This document shows positions 33,012 through 44,438 of a stretch of 64,000 nt of DNA, piece after piece. Both the position numbers and the translations under genes were made by a program. Below the pieces are notes generated by a model. It was not told where the DNA came from, did not search any database, and saw only the letters and a program-made list of their open reading frames with translations. Position 1 is the stretch's first letter, and every line of letters begins with the position of its first letter. Source of the DNA: Morinoia aosen (taxonomy: Eukaryota > Arthropoda > Malacostraca > Amphipoda > Talitridae); NCBI GenBank assembly GCA_030386875.1, contig CM059576.1, positions 64,045,581 to 64,109,580 on the forward strand, in the 5' to 3' direction.

Positions 33012-36000
33012 AGGCCCCGATACACTGGCGTTCATGACTCGAGAAATTGCGGTAGTGGATCCGTCCGCCAGTTGAAGTGAGAACTGGCGACATGATACAC
33101 TCAGCACGCAAGATGAAGCACCGCTGAACAGTGCTTCCACTCCTAGGGTAATTACCCTAATCTAGGGTAATCAAACCCCTCCTAGGGTACAGGCTAGGGT
33201 AAGAGGAGAAAATGCAAAATCTAGGGTAAAATCTATATATCAAATCTGGTTTGTAAAAATCATGAGAAAACATGAAGGTTGTCAATAACTACAGTTGAAT
33301 AACCCAAATAAGAATTAGATGAACAGAAGGTATTAGTTTAAAGATGGATCGTATAGTCTTTTGATTCGTAAATATAGCACAAGTTAACGTGTTTCACTCA
33401 ACGAGTTAAGGTTCTTTTCGCAATGTGGGGCGTGCAGTTTCTTTACAAGCTTGTGTGCGATGATTGCTGGAGCAGCGGGATGCACTCACACTTTGTTGAG
33501 TTGTCGCTTTGCGATCCAACTCAGAAAAATGATTTGATAGCCACTGCTTTCAACAACAAGCTAACCCTTGCTTTTTTGAAGTTTTTAGATTATAACTTGC
33601 CTTGGGGAAATTAAACGAATTGAATACCTTATTTCAGTCTTATTTTCCAAATACTGTCAACCTGGGATAAAAAATTTGTAGCCTTATTAAGAGGTTTTGT
33701 TCGGATTTTATGCTTGTTGCTTTTGTGAAGAATGCGACCATTTCTTTGCTGAATCCATCCCATCTAGCATTCACTAGTGATTTAGTGCCAATAGGGGAAA
33801 AAAATACACCCAACATTGGGATGACAGTAACTGAAACGATGTCAGAGATAACTGGCATTATGTACTTCACTAGAGAAACTGTTTTTTCCTAATTGAAGGC
33901 GCTTCTTGGTTGAATCAGTTTCACAAATCCCAAAACCATTTCCCGTCGAGGATCCTGAACATGACCTCATACGCTGTCTAAATCGCCTTAATGCTCAACA
34001 CCAACTGCAAAATCTTTGTCTTATATGTTAAACGAAATTTTCCCCAATGGAAAAGTTTGTCGATAAGAAATTTCTTCATGAAGAGTGGCGAAAACATTAC
34101 TTGGATGAACAATCGACACCAATCATGTCAACCGTTGATTACTGGGAAACAGCGCTTAGCCGTAAAAATGCCTGTGGGCTACCATGCTGTCCAAATCTTA
34201 CAACTATAATTTGAACGTTGTTGTCCCACCCATTTTCAAATGCTTTCACTGATTTGGGGGTTATCTAAGCGATTTTAGTCTTAATGATCAATTTTTTCTC
34301 TGCTGAAAAATGGTATTTAGGTAGTGGGCTTTTGTATCTTTAAATTTCACGGGACTACCGGCACTAAAACTACCCTTCCCCCCAAGAGGGGTCTGAAAGG
34401 GGGATGATATGGTCAAAAATCGTGAATTTTTAACTGCAATATCAGAAGAAAACATAAAAGAAAAGAAAAATCTGGCTTCGCTAGTTTGTTAGAAATGTTG
34501 CGAGCAATCCAAAACTGTCTTTGGTTTTGTTTTATCATGAAAATTTCTTGCTTCAAATTTTTTTGAAATATCCGAACAAAATAACATAACAAACGTATGT
34601 TTCCCATTTTCTACAAACTAATGCCAAAATGGAAAAAGGCACCGAAGTAAAAATGTGTTTATTTTAAAAAATACATATACCTGGAAAATTTTCAAACAAT
34701 CGATCCACAAATAAAAAAATTATCGTGTCTGCACACAAATAATGAGAGTTAAATGTATTTCATTGGTGTAATTTATAACTGTAATATGTTTTTCACAGTT
34801 TAAATATGGAATTGCGCATTCATAGTATTTGTAGATTGTGAAACACCGTGAACAAAGAATTCAAGTAAAAAATAAGCGTTATACCACATTTCACTGCAAA
34901 ATTCATATTATTCGCCTGTTTCGGGAAAATCAAATTTTCTTCCTAAAAATGAATAGAAAATGAGTTTTCATGCATTTTGTAACATTTGTAACATTTAACA
35001 CATTCTAACAGACTGATTTTTCAAATGTTTACAGTCAATTTTTTCGTCGTTCTACAAAACCGAAAATTTTGTACATTTTAGATACTGAGAAAATCGCATA
35101 TAAAATAAAATAGAAAAGAAAATGGAAAATTCAGCTCTCCTTCTTGGTCAGAAGGATTCTAAAATTGCCAACAGTTTTGTTCTAGCATGAAAACTCATTG
35201 ACTTCCATTTCTTTGATATTTCCGATAATATCGCATAAAAAAATAATTTATCCATTGTTTCAAACACTAAGGCTAAAATATAAAAAGTTACACAAGTGAA
35301 ATGTGTTTCTTTTTGCAAATTGCACATTCTGGCGAAGTTTCAAATCAATCTGTTCCAAAACCAAAAATCGCTCAGATGACCCCCATAATTTGACCAAAAC
35401 GTTACAAAGAACCAGTTTGAAGAATGAAACCGTGCTAGGTTTGATTCAGGCAGAGTATGCACTGCATCCAATGTCCCAATTAATACCAATTTAATTAGGT
35501 CTATTAATGAAGTGAAAAATAATGGCATTTGTACAGATTCTTCAGCAATGCCAATACATTCGAAACCCAAAATGCGAGAAGCGTGATAACGTTTTTACAA
35601 TGTTGAAGATTGTAGTTTGTACCAGGTATTTCCAGAGCTTTACTTTTTATGCGAGTAATATAGTTTCCTGAAGATTACAAATTATTTGCATGAACATCTA
35701 AGGCTATACCTAACAACGTACGTAGAGTTCATTCATTTTTCATTTGTTTTGGATCGATGAAAAGACTCAATAAAGAAGCTGGAAAATATTTTACATAGGT
35801 CTGCATTTTTCATCCCGAATTTTTTTTCTTTTTTAACAATTATTATTTATGTATTGTGAACACTAGTTATGTAAACCTAGACTTCAATTTTGTCGGCCAC
35901 AGCGCTATGTGTTTGTTTGAGTTGTTTCAAACATCCATCCATTTTGAAATATATTTTATAATTAAATGGAATGATGTTATTTTATACACATTCCAAAACA

Positions 36001-36632
36001 AAAGGTGTTCAGATAAATCATTCATTCCCCTAGAACTTTAAAAAAGCTACCAATGAGACTTAATTGAAGGCAAAGCCGATACTATTATGAAAACTATACG
36101 GTAATTATTAGATTGCCCTGATTTATATTTTCTAGGGTAATCAAGCAGCCATCTAGGGTGAAATACATGCTTGCCTAGGGTACAAAGATTGACGAACGTG
36201 GAAGGCCTGCGGCGCGGAATGCAATGCAAGGCGTTAGTCTGCCTCAGCGTGTCGTACCTGTAGGTGCGCGATTGCGACCAGCCGTATGGTGCGCAGGATT
36301 AAACCAAAGCGCACGTTGCGCTGTGCTTTAGCCTTCTGTAAGCGCTGCTCATCACATTCTGCAATCAGTCGAATTTTTTAAATGCATCTATAGAATTCAG
36401 CGTTCGAGTTTTGTCTACTCAATTGCGGAGCAAGACATGGCTGTGCTTCTCCCGTCAACGTTCAAAACGGTACTGCTCGTCGCACAGTGACGACCGTCCT
36501 AATCCAGACATGCTCGGATCGCTGAAAACTCGGTGGCCACTCTGCCAACTGGCTGGTGTGCAGGGATAGAAGGCACGTTGAGAGGCGTGCTGGCGGTTAT
36601 CATCGCGATTTTCGCCCAGTGTATCGGGGCCT
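33012..36632. mobile_element. PIF/Harbinger-type DNA transposon 1 (3.6 kb, no transposase seen)
   Basis: Terminal inverted repeats AGGCCCCGATACACTGG at 33012-33028 and its reverse complement at 36616-36632. A TTA duplication flanks both ends (33009-33011 and 36633-36635), as made by PIF/Harbinger enzymes. Inside both ends are clusters of a CTAGGGTA motif (33145-33235 and 36130-36183). The 3 kb interior is AT-rich with only short frames (for example 33423-33614, which I do not recognise), so it looks non-autonomous. Confidence 0.8.
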
Positions 36633-36635
36633 TTA

Positions 36636-37867
36636 GGGTGCGTGCAAACTATGAGCGGAGCGGTGCGTGTGTTCACATGTGAGCTGAGCAGAGTGACCTA
36701 CACAAGCATCAGTCGCTATGGAGCGTTCCGTGAATGCGCTTCTGTTGCTAGATGGCAAGAAACAGGAACGGAAGAACTGGATCCATCCCAACAACATGAG
36801 GAGAGATCGCTATGGAGAATACCACTATCTCTTTGAAGTACTAAGGAGAGATGAATCGCAATTCTTCAAGTATTTACGGATGATACCGGCAACTTTTGAT
36901 GTACCATAATCCCTTATAGAAGGAACCATTTCCAACGAGATAAGATAAATTTGCTGTTCAGAAATAATTCACCAATGTTTATTGAGGATATATGTAAAGC
37001 AAAGTAGTTTAAGCAAAATGAGTCTTTCCACATAGGCTGTATCACTTTATATTACTACAGGTTTTCGTAGGCCAGTACGAACAAAAAACGTCTTGTGGTG
37101 ACTTGAACGTGAGTGCAAGTAAAGTAATTCCCTTCAGAAATTCAGGGTTGTGCCAGAGAAAGCCAAGTGAAAAATACTGACAAATACTGACTTGTCCTGA
37201 CTGAATAGTTCTCGAAATACTGATATGTTTTCCGTTAGAATTGGAAAAAATCACCCAAGCTCATAAAATTTTGTAACTTATTGTGTATTTGACACTCATT
37301 GAGTCCTCATCATCATACGGCCTCCTTTTCCTCCCGTTTAACGGAAAAAATGAAAACTTTATTAAAAAATCGTATATAATTATTCTTTAAGCAAGATCAT
37401 AAAATAAAATACACAGCATCACAAGAAAGATGAAACTACACAACAAGAAAAATAAAATAAAATTGCTTAAACTGAAGCAATAACGAAGTAACTTATCAAA
37501 GAAAGCCGAAGAAAATAGAAATAAATGATAAATGAACCCAAATGGGCAAAATTACACTAAAATATTACATGTTACACAATCAGTTATAATTTTTACATGA
37601 TTAGTTGTACAAATTACTATTTACATATTAGATTTTTTAACTCAAACGACAATTCTACCCCTGTAAGATATGACAATTTAAAGGCGGGGCCGAGGAGAAA
37701 CGCTCGCCGCGAGCATCTAAAAATCTAAGAAAATTTTCCGAGCGCGCCGCTCTGTTCCGCTCCGTGCCGCGCCGCTCCGCTCCGCTTGTCGTGTGAACAG
37801 CCATGAGTTTCTGTATTCAAACTTGTACAAGCATTATTGCTGCTCCGCTCGTAGTGTGAATGCACCC
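36636..37867 (+). mobile_element. PIF/Harbinger-type DNA transposon 2 (1.2 kb, deletion derivative)
   Basis: Ends GGGTGCGTGCAAACTATGAG on the left and GGGTGCATTCACACTACGAG read inward from the right. The TTA duplication is present at 36633-36635 (shared with element 1) and 37868-37870. It keeps a transposase N-terminal scrap at 36718-36908. The right end holds a GC-rich CCGCTCCGCTCCG block that mirrors GAGCGGAGCGG on the left. Most of the transposase and any DNA-binding partner gene are missing. Confidence 0.82.
36718..36908 (+). pseudogene. PIF/Harbinger transposase, N-terminal fragment
   Basis: Reads RKNWIHPNNMRRDRYGEYHY, LFEVLRRDESQFFKYLRMIP and ATFDVP before a stop. The pattern 'W-h-HP-n-R--GE(Y/F)H-L---LR-DE--F--Y-RM----FD' is the conserved start of PIF/Harbinger (DDE_Tnp_4) transposases. 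The normal enzyme has about 350-400 residues with a DDE core, none of which follows, so the gene was cut by an internal deletion. It lies just inside the left end of element 2, as expected for an exon of that transposon. Confidence 0.8.
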
Positions 37868-37870
37868 TTA

Positions 37871-38504
37871 CGCCTTTAGTGAATGGCACTCGCGTTGTCA
37901 GTTACGCGTCGGGGGGTTGGGGAATGTGATGAGTATTGAGGCTGCGACGCTTGTCTGACGTTCAGGTTCGTTAGATGATAAGTGTACTAGGTAATACATG
38001 TTCGCGTTGCTGTTTCGGGTCTCGTTTGGCTTGTCTATTAGTGCACCACGTATACTTTGTCTATTGGTACGCTTCGTATGGTAGGTTTATCAATTGAGGA
38101 CGTTTTATATTAGGAAATTTTAAAAACCCAATGTGTTGTAATTCATCTCATGTATCAACTTATTTCGAAATGAACAGTTTTTCCATTCTTTTCTTTCACG
38201 GGATGGAAGGACTGCTGCAATTCTGACTCCTAAAAGGCTTAACACTTGGCCACGGGTATTTGTTAAGTTGCGCACCAAATGCACCTCCGTAGGCTTTATG
38301 GTTTTTGATGAAATGGTTATTTTTTGAATTGTGTTCACTAGACGGAACTTTCAGAGTGTTGGGAACTAGAGCATCGAAAAAGTAAAAGACATTCGGTATA
38401 GCTTCCTCAAGTTAACGTGTGTAAGGCTTAATGGGTACTCTGTTCTATGTTTTTAAGTTTAGATGATCTACGGTCCCAATTTAGATCATACACTGCGCTG
38501 ATTT
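37871..38504. other. Intergenic stretch, no gene seen
   Basis: No domain, tandem repeat or terminal repeat recognised. Confidence 0.4.
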
Positions 38505-38741
38505 AGTCTCCTCAGGGAGATACAACTATTGAAGCTGTGGGTACTTGTACTCCAAAGGGGGAAATGTGAGGGCCTGAGTTGAGAGGTAGGTTGGCCTACT
38601 TTTTGTTGAAGTAAAATGGGTCAATATGCAGTTTAATCCGCTTACGAAAATTAAAAATTCCCAAGAATCCTTAAAGGAACACTTTTAAGAACGTTTTATA
38701 TGAATGACAATAGCTCGCTGATGCGTAATTTTCGAATTATT

Positions 38742-40137
38742 GGTAAATGTTGAGGATTAACCGGGAATCGATTTTCCACTTTTCGAATCCTAAACATAGT
38801 TGGAGCCCTCAATTAAATCGAAATAAACAAGTTTTCTTTCATGCACTTTCCGTTGTAAATGAGTATTTTACGAATTATAGCGGTAGGTTTAGTTTCGTCT
38901 TTGATGACGAATGCGCTCGAATGAACAGCTATTCATCGATTTTCGAATTAGTGTTGCTTGAATTATAATTATATTATAATTATATTATAATTATATTATA
39001 ATAAACTACTTTTCTTTTATACACTTTTTTCGTCAAATGAATATTTTACGAGTTAGCGCGGTAGGTTTAGTTTCGTCTTGGATGACGAGCGCGCCGGAAG
39101 CGAGACTCCATTGCAGTGTTGCCATATGTTATGACGGTCGTTTTTTTTCGAATAAATTGATTTTCGTATTTTCTGGACAATTTCCATGATCGTCATTCAA
39201 TATAAGGTTTAAGCTATAGCAGGTTTCATAACACTCATTATGCATGGCCATACATTTACTGCTTTGAAGTTTGATAAACACCATATACGACAAGAATTGG
39301 ATTAGAACCAGCAAACGTAATTTGATGGTAAATAGATTACAATACCGTCCAGGTAACTTTGGAGAAGGCAGCGGCGACGATGACAATAATTATATAAAGA
39401 AGGGGTCTCATGGATTTCACGTTATATTGGATTTCGACGTTCGGAGGTATGAGGTCCCAAGATTAAATTTATACAATAACAATCTCAGTGTGCCTGACTG
39501 AGTTCGAATTTAGAGCTACTAGTAGAAGGCGGCACAGAAGAGACCCTTCTCAGCCTACTTCGCGTACAATAATTCTCATCCTAACTCGTGATACAAGCTT
39601 ATGTAGGGACCACGCCAGCCGCAGCTCTCGAAAGCCGTTAGCAGCAATTCTGGCGTCAACGTTTGCTGTTGCTGCTGCTGCTGCTAGAACGTTTTCTCTA
39701 CTGTTGCTGCCTGCCGTTGTCGCTGGGAAGCCGTTAACTTTCCAACGGTCGCAGAGCCATACAGCGTAGCTTTCTGCTGAGGTTTTTGTCGAGTTTGCAG
39801 ATTCTTTATCGGAGGTCTTGGAGTTAGGGCGTTCGTCCAACCTGCGGTCCAACCGTCCTTTGCCGTGAACCGTTGCCAGTCGAGGTAACCGCCATCGTGA
39901 GTAATTTCCATGGTGCGCATTTATGTAGCAAAGTACATAACACCATACGCCGGGCTCGATGAATTACTTCCCACTTCAAACACTTGAGTTGCGGTAGCTA
40001 ATTCACCGCTAGAACTCGTAAAATACTTATTTACGACGGAAAGCACTTAGAAGAAAGCTTGTTTATTTTGATCTAATTACTATGATTAGGCACCGAAAAA
40101 TCAAATATCGATTCCCGGTCAATCCTCAACATTTACC
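38742..40137. mobile_element. Long-TIR DNA transposon, inner element (1.4 kb)
   Basis: Inverted repeats of about 150 bp begin GGTAAATGTTGAGGATTAAC on the left and GGTAAATGTTGAGGATTGAC read inward from the right. An exact 8-bp duplication GAATTATT flanks it (38734-38741 and 40138-40145). The left arm is partly repeated again at 39001-39095. The middle (39270-39920) has GC-richer sequence with frames on both strands that I do not recognise; it may be captured DNA. The same end family occurs at 43139-43577. Confidence 0.85.
38958..39003. repeat. AT microsatellite
   Basis: Tandem ATTATAATTAT units inside the inner long-TIR element. Confidence 0.85.
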
Positions 40138-40336
40138 GAATTATTTAACTTTGATGTCATAAAAACGTAGTTTTTAAAAGTGAAGGAACGGACGCGTAAA
40201 TATGCTGTAATACGTTATTGACGCAACGGTGGATCAGGTTAGGTAACGTTAGTTTAGTTAAATAAACTAACCTAAAATAGCATAAATCAACCTAAAATAG
40301 CTTACCTCAACTTACTCAAACCGACGCTGTTCTTTT

Positions 40337-40502
40337 CCCGCCAGAAAGTGGGCGTGTCCCGCCAGAAAGTGGGCGTGTCCCGCCAGAAAATGGGCGTGTA
40401 CCACCAGAAAGTGGACGTGTCCCACCAGAAAGTGGGCGTGTCCAGCCAGAAAGTGGGCGTGTCCCGCCAAGAAAGTGGGAGTGTCCGGCTAAGAAAGTGG
40501 CA
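40337..40502. repeat. 21-bp GC-rich tandem repeat, about 8 units
   Basis: Units of CCAGAAAGTGGGCGTGTCC plus two bases, with small changes. A 21-bp period keeps a single frame open and yields a false 'RPLSGG' repeat protein on the minus strand. It lies between the inner long-TIR element and the mariner-like element. Confidence 0.92.
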
Positions 40503-40538
40503 TGATCCAATACCTCGGCGACTAAGCAACCGACTATA

Positions 40539-42228
40539 CAGGGTGTTGGTGGAACTCTTGGTATAAAATTCGGCTACATGTAGAAAATACAAATTTAAAC
40601 ACTTTTTCATCAGTGAAAAATATCGAAAAACGCTTGGTTTTTCAATTATTGGGCTTAGCAGTTTTTAATGCTGCGTTTCAAGAACTCACGGCGATCTTAG
40701 TTAACCACATGCAATAATGTTCAATAACAACATTCGAGGGTAATAAAAAACGTTAAATAACATGAGGTACATTACTAAATAATTGAAATTAACGCATAAA
40801 CGTAGGTGTTTAAAATTTCGACCATAAACATCGATACACGCACGACACCTTCGTCGAAGCGAGTTGCGTACGTTGCCAAACATTCCTGGGTTGTCAGCGA
40901 TTTCTCCAGCAAGGACTGCAATTCGAGCGACAAGGTCTTCTTCCGACTCCACAGGTGTCGCATAAATCAGAGATTTAAAGAGCCCCCATAAGAAAAATCT
41001 AACGAAGTCAAATCAGGTGATCTCGGTGGCCAGGACACAGCACCACCACGACCAATCCATCGATTTGGAAATTGTTGGTCAAGAAATCGTCGCAAATTTA
41101 GAGCATAATGTGCCGGAGCTCATCGTGTTGAAACCAAAGTCTACTACGAATACCTAATGGCACATTTTTCAATAAACCAGGAAGGACTTCTTCAAGAAAG
41201 ATTTTGTACACATCTCCAGTAAGACGCTCTGGCAGAATGTATGGACCAATGAGTTGATTGTGCACGATACCTGCCCAAACATTGACAGTGTAGCGATGTT
41301 GGTGATGAAGTTCATGGATGACATGAGGGTTGTTCTGCTGCCATGAGTAAAAGTTATGATAATAAAAAATTCCATCTCGGCTGAAAGTTGCTTCATCCGT
41401 AAACAACACACACTCTGTAAAATTGACATCTCCTACCTCCCGATCCAAAAACCACTGCGCGAATCGCTCACAAGGACTATAATCAACCGGAAGGAGACCC
41501 TGAAATCTCTGGAAGTGATACGGATGATAATTATTCCGGTTCAATACATGATACACTGTATTATGGCCACGAATACCCAAAGATGCTGCTGCGGCACTTG
41601 TGCTCGTACGCGGGTTTCTACGGAAATGTTCCAACACTTCTTGCTCTCGATGATAATTTATTGGGCGACCAACGTCTGCTCTGTTTACTCTAAAACTGCC
41701 GGTTTCCGTCAATCTTCGGTGCAATGCAGTGAATAATCGATGATCAGGGACTTCTCGATTAGGGTAACGTTCGTAATAGATTCTCGCGGCACGTCTTGCA
41801 TTTCCATTAGCAGCACCATAAGTGAAATGCATGTCTGCCATTTGTGCATTTGTAAGGCGATACATCTTACCACGTCAGGGCCATGGTTCTAACTGACAAA
41901 AGATACACATACGCTTCTCACCAGGAGTCGCTAACGTTGACTAGAAATTTTCTAGAAATTTTCTGAATCTGTTAGTCAATGTTTTAAACTGTAAATAAAA
42001 CATGTTCGATTCTGCCAACACTTGTTCATTCTAATTCCCCATATTGCCCTTATTCCTGTCTTTTGCGAAATCGCTGTTGTGTTCTTGTAGCATAGCATTA
42101 AAAACTTCTAAGCCCAATAATTAAAAAACTAAGCGTTTTTCGATATTTTTTCACTGATGAAAAAGTGTTTAAATTTGTATTTTCTACTAGTAGCCGAAAT
42201 TTGTACCAATAGTTCCACCAACAACCTG
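40539..42228 (-). mobile_element. Tc1/mariner-type DNA transposon (1.7 kb)
   Basis: Inverted repeats of roughly 130 bp start CAGGGTGTTGGTGGAAC on the left and CAGGTTGTTGGTGGAAC read inward from the right and stay about 90% alike. The left flank is TA; the right flank is TT, so the TA duplication has changed on one side. It holds one transposase gene on the minus strand, damaged by frameshifts. It lies inside the outer long-TIR element. Confidence 0.87.
40760..41865 (-). pseudogene. Mariner-type transposase with DUF4817-like N-terminus (frameshifted)
   Basis: ATG at 41865 opens MYRLTNAQMADMHFTYGAAN, the DUF4817-like start of a large insect transposase group, followed by a helix-turn-helix part (RTSTSAAAASLGIRGHNTVY). 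The catalytic core shows FTDEATFSRDG (first D) and VWAGI. After WFQHDE at about 41115 the frame is lost: one G is missing relative to the usual WFQHDGAPAH. The next frame continues through RWIGRGG, WPPRSPDL (third acidic residue region) and a second single-base loss falls before FFLWG. The end is still visible as ATPVESEEDLVARIAVLAGE and NSLRRRCRACIDV. The enzyme would be about 360 residues; as it stands it is dead. Confidence 0.85.
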
Positions 42229-42600
42229 TTAATGTTATTCCTTACAACGTAATTAATAATATATCTCGAAAATAACGCACCAGGGATCAGAATGCCATTC
42301 GTGTAAAACTTTCTTAAATGTGTTTCTTTAGTGATTCTTGGGAATGGAATTTTTAATTTCCGTGAACGAATTAAACTGCATATTGACCGTAAAAAGTTTT
42401 TTGATGATACGATCCATCTCCGATTCACTGCTGACCGGTTTTTTCAGTACCAACTACTTTTTTCTTAAGCTTTCATCATGTTTCATGAATTTCTTTCATA
42501 GCTAACCGCATTTTTGAACCTTGTGCATCGATACCTCGTTCCTTAAACTTTATTTACCGAATGGTACTTTTCCACCTCGCTATTTGTAACACCTTTGTTT

Positions 42601-43138
42601 TGGTTCGTAAAGCTTATAGTTACATCAAATTTGATGCCAAACATTTTCCTGAACAACAGGCATGGCAGAAACCAGTCTATCTTTAATTGTATTACCATTT
42701 TCAGTGATTAAAATTGCTGGGATAATCTGTGGCTACTGAGGGAAAATGCTTCAGATAACTGAATGCTCATTTTTTATAGGATCAGAGATCTGGGATCAAA
42801 ATTTTCCTTATACATTTATTGATAAGGATTTCAATCCATCTTATTTATTACTTAAATTTCGTATGCTGTCATAAACATTTGAAACATAAGCTGACCCAAC
42901 AACGATATTTTTCTTTAATTCAATCTTGGTTATTTGAGATGTCATTTGATGTGGAGTGACAACAGCTATTTTTCTGCTCATCATAGCGGATGCTTTTTAA
43001 TTTTTTTTCACTCTCATCTTCTCGCAATACGTGACATTCACCTGGTCATTAAATTCAATATGTGTTGCTGCTTTGTTGTTCGGTAAACTGCGGACAGACG
43101 CGAGGTATATTTAGAATTGTGTTCCAATCAGGAAAACT
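42601..43138. other. Intergenic stretch, no gene seen
   Basis: AT-rich; nothing recognised. Confidence 0.4.
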
Positions 43139-43577
43139 GGTTAATGTGAAGGAGAGGACAATGATCGATTTTCCAATTCTTGGTGCTTGAATGTAGGTAA
43201 TTAGATCGAAATATTTCTTCTAAGCACTTTCCGTCGCAAACGGGTATTTAATGAGTTATTACGGCGACGTAATGTAACACAACAGAAATAATCTAAACTA
43301 GAGCAACCTAAAGTAACCTAAAGTAACCTTACGTAAGGATCACTCGAGCGCATCACAACCGTCGGAAGGGAGAGTCCATTCAGGGTCCTCCCCTCAAACC
43401 GATTTTTCCCGCGCTTCAGAGAATAGAAATGCGGTAGGTAAGCTATAGCTATAATTCGTTTAATACTCATTTGCGACGAAAAGTGCATAAAATAAAAATT
43501 CTTTTGTGTGATCTTATTACCAATAACCAATCACTAAACTTGGGAAATTGATTATTGTCCTCTCCTTCACATATACC
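43139..43577. mobile_element. Long-TIR MITE (439 bp), relative of the 38.7-kb element
   Basis: Ends GGTTAATGTGAAGGAGAGG on the left and GGTATATGTGAAGGAGAGG read inward from the right, with about 150 bp of arm each. Flanks GGAAAACT and GAAAAATT are a likely worn 8-bp duplication. The arms share the motif TTCTAAGCACTTTCCGTCG with the element at 38742-40137. Non-coding. Confidence 0.78.
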
Positions 43578-43919
43578 GAAAAATTCACCTTAAAGTATTT
43601 TCCTTGAGTTGCCTATTTGTTTAGGATACAATTGATCGATTTGGAGCAATCATATATTGGCATTTCTACTTCGCAAGTCATGCGAAGAATGCTTCATGTT
43701 TTCTGATTTCAGTAATGCTATGAGTAGTCTAATACTGTTGTACGTTTGTGGGGGTCTAATAGTGTGAATGATTACCCTTCAGAGGCACAGGGTTGGGTGA
43801 GGTTAGTTGAGGTTGTCTACTTTGTCAACGAAGGACCGGCACGCAAGGGGATTCTGTTGGGTAACCTCAGCTATAGGTGAGCCTTGGAACCTCTTAGTTC
43901 ATGTGTCTAATTTACTTTG
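43578..43919. other. Intergenic stretch, no gene seen
   Basis: Nothing recognised apart from a G-rich patch near 43,800-43,880. Confidence 0.35.
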
Positions 43920-44165
43920 TCTGTGTGCTTTCTAAACTTCATTTTCATTTCTTCTCTCTTCTTCCTTCTTAACTTGTTTCTTCAGTACTGAATTTGCTTT
44001 AGAAATGCTTCTTATGTATAGATAACTCTTTCTCTAATGTCCGTACTAAAGTTTGTTCTCTAGGGTCCGAACTCCATACCAAATGGTGCCTTCTTCCTTC
44101 CTCTCTTTGGATCTCATTTGTTGAGGATAGAAAGGTTTAAACTAACTAATAATCTAATCTAATCT
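43920..44165 (+). repeat. DR copy 4 (3' part)
   Basis: Carries TTCTTAACTTGTTTC, ATACCAAATGGTGCCTTCTT, CCTTCCTCTCTTTGGATC and the ending GAAAGGTTTAAACTAAC followed by TAATCTAATC. Confidence 0.6.
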
Positions 44166-44438
44166 CTAGGGTTCGTTTTGTTGTGGGTGGAGAGAGTCTC
44201 ACAGTAATATAGTGTTGAAAGTAGTCTGCGCAGGGATCGGACGGCGGTGAATGAAAGCAATATTTGCAGCAGTATTTATATTTAACGTCTTGAAGTCTAG
44301 GTTTGTTGAGTGGATGTTATGGAAGTCCGTGATATTTGAGAGAATACCTGGTGGCACGTAACGCATTTTCCTCAAGTTTTATTCATTTAAATGTTGCTTT
44401 ATTCCAATTAACCAAGCCTGGTTCACATCATTATGTAT

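Larger units (their letters stand above)
38619..42388. mobile_element. Long-TIR DNA transposon, outer element (MULE- or Merlin-like, unassigned)
   Basis: Inverted repeats of about 120 bp start GGTCAATATGCAGTTTAAT at 38619 and, read inward, at 42388. The flanks GTAAAATG (38611-38618) and GTAAAAAG (42389-42396) are an 8-bp duplication with one change. It interrupts DR copy 3 and itself contains the element at 38742-40137, a 21-bp tandem repeat and a mariner-like transposon. No transposase of its own is visible. Long repeats with 8-9 bp duplications fit Mutator-like or Merlin elements, but I cannot decide. Confidence 0.75.
38505..42600 (+). repeat. DR copy 3, split by a nest of transposons
   Basis: The first part (38505-38618) carries TCCTCAGGGAGATACAACTA and GAGGGCCTGAGTTGAGAGG. 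The second part (from 42389) carries the continuation CTGCTGACCGGTTTTTTCAG, then TTTCATGAATTTCTTTCATAG. The two halves are separated by the long-TIR element at 38619-42388. Confidence 0.7.

Noticed and set aside
40302-40610. PLSGGTRP repeat protein on the minus strand
   Set aside because: A 21-bp minisatellite keeps one frame open; no start context or domain.
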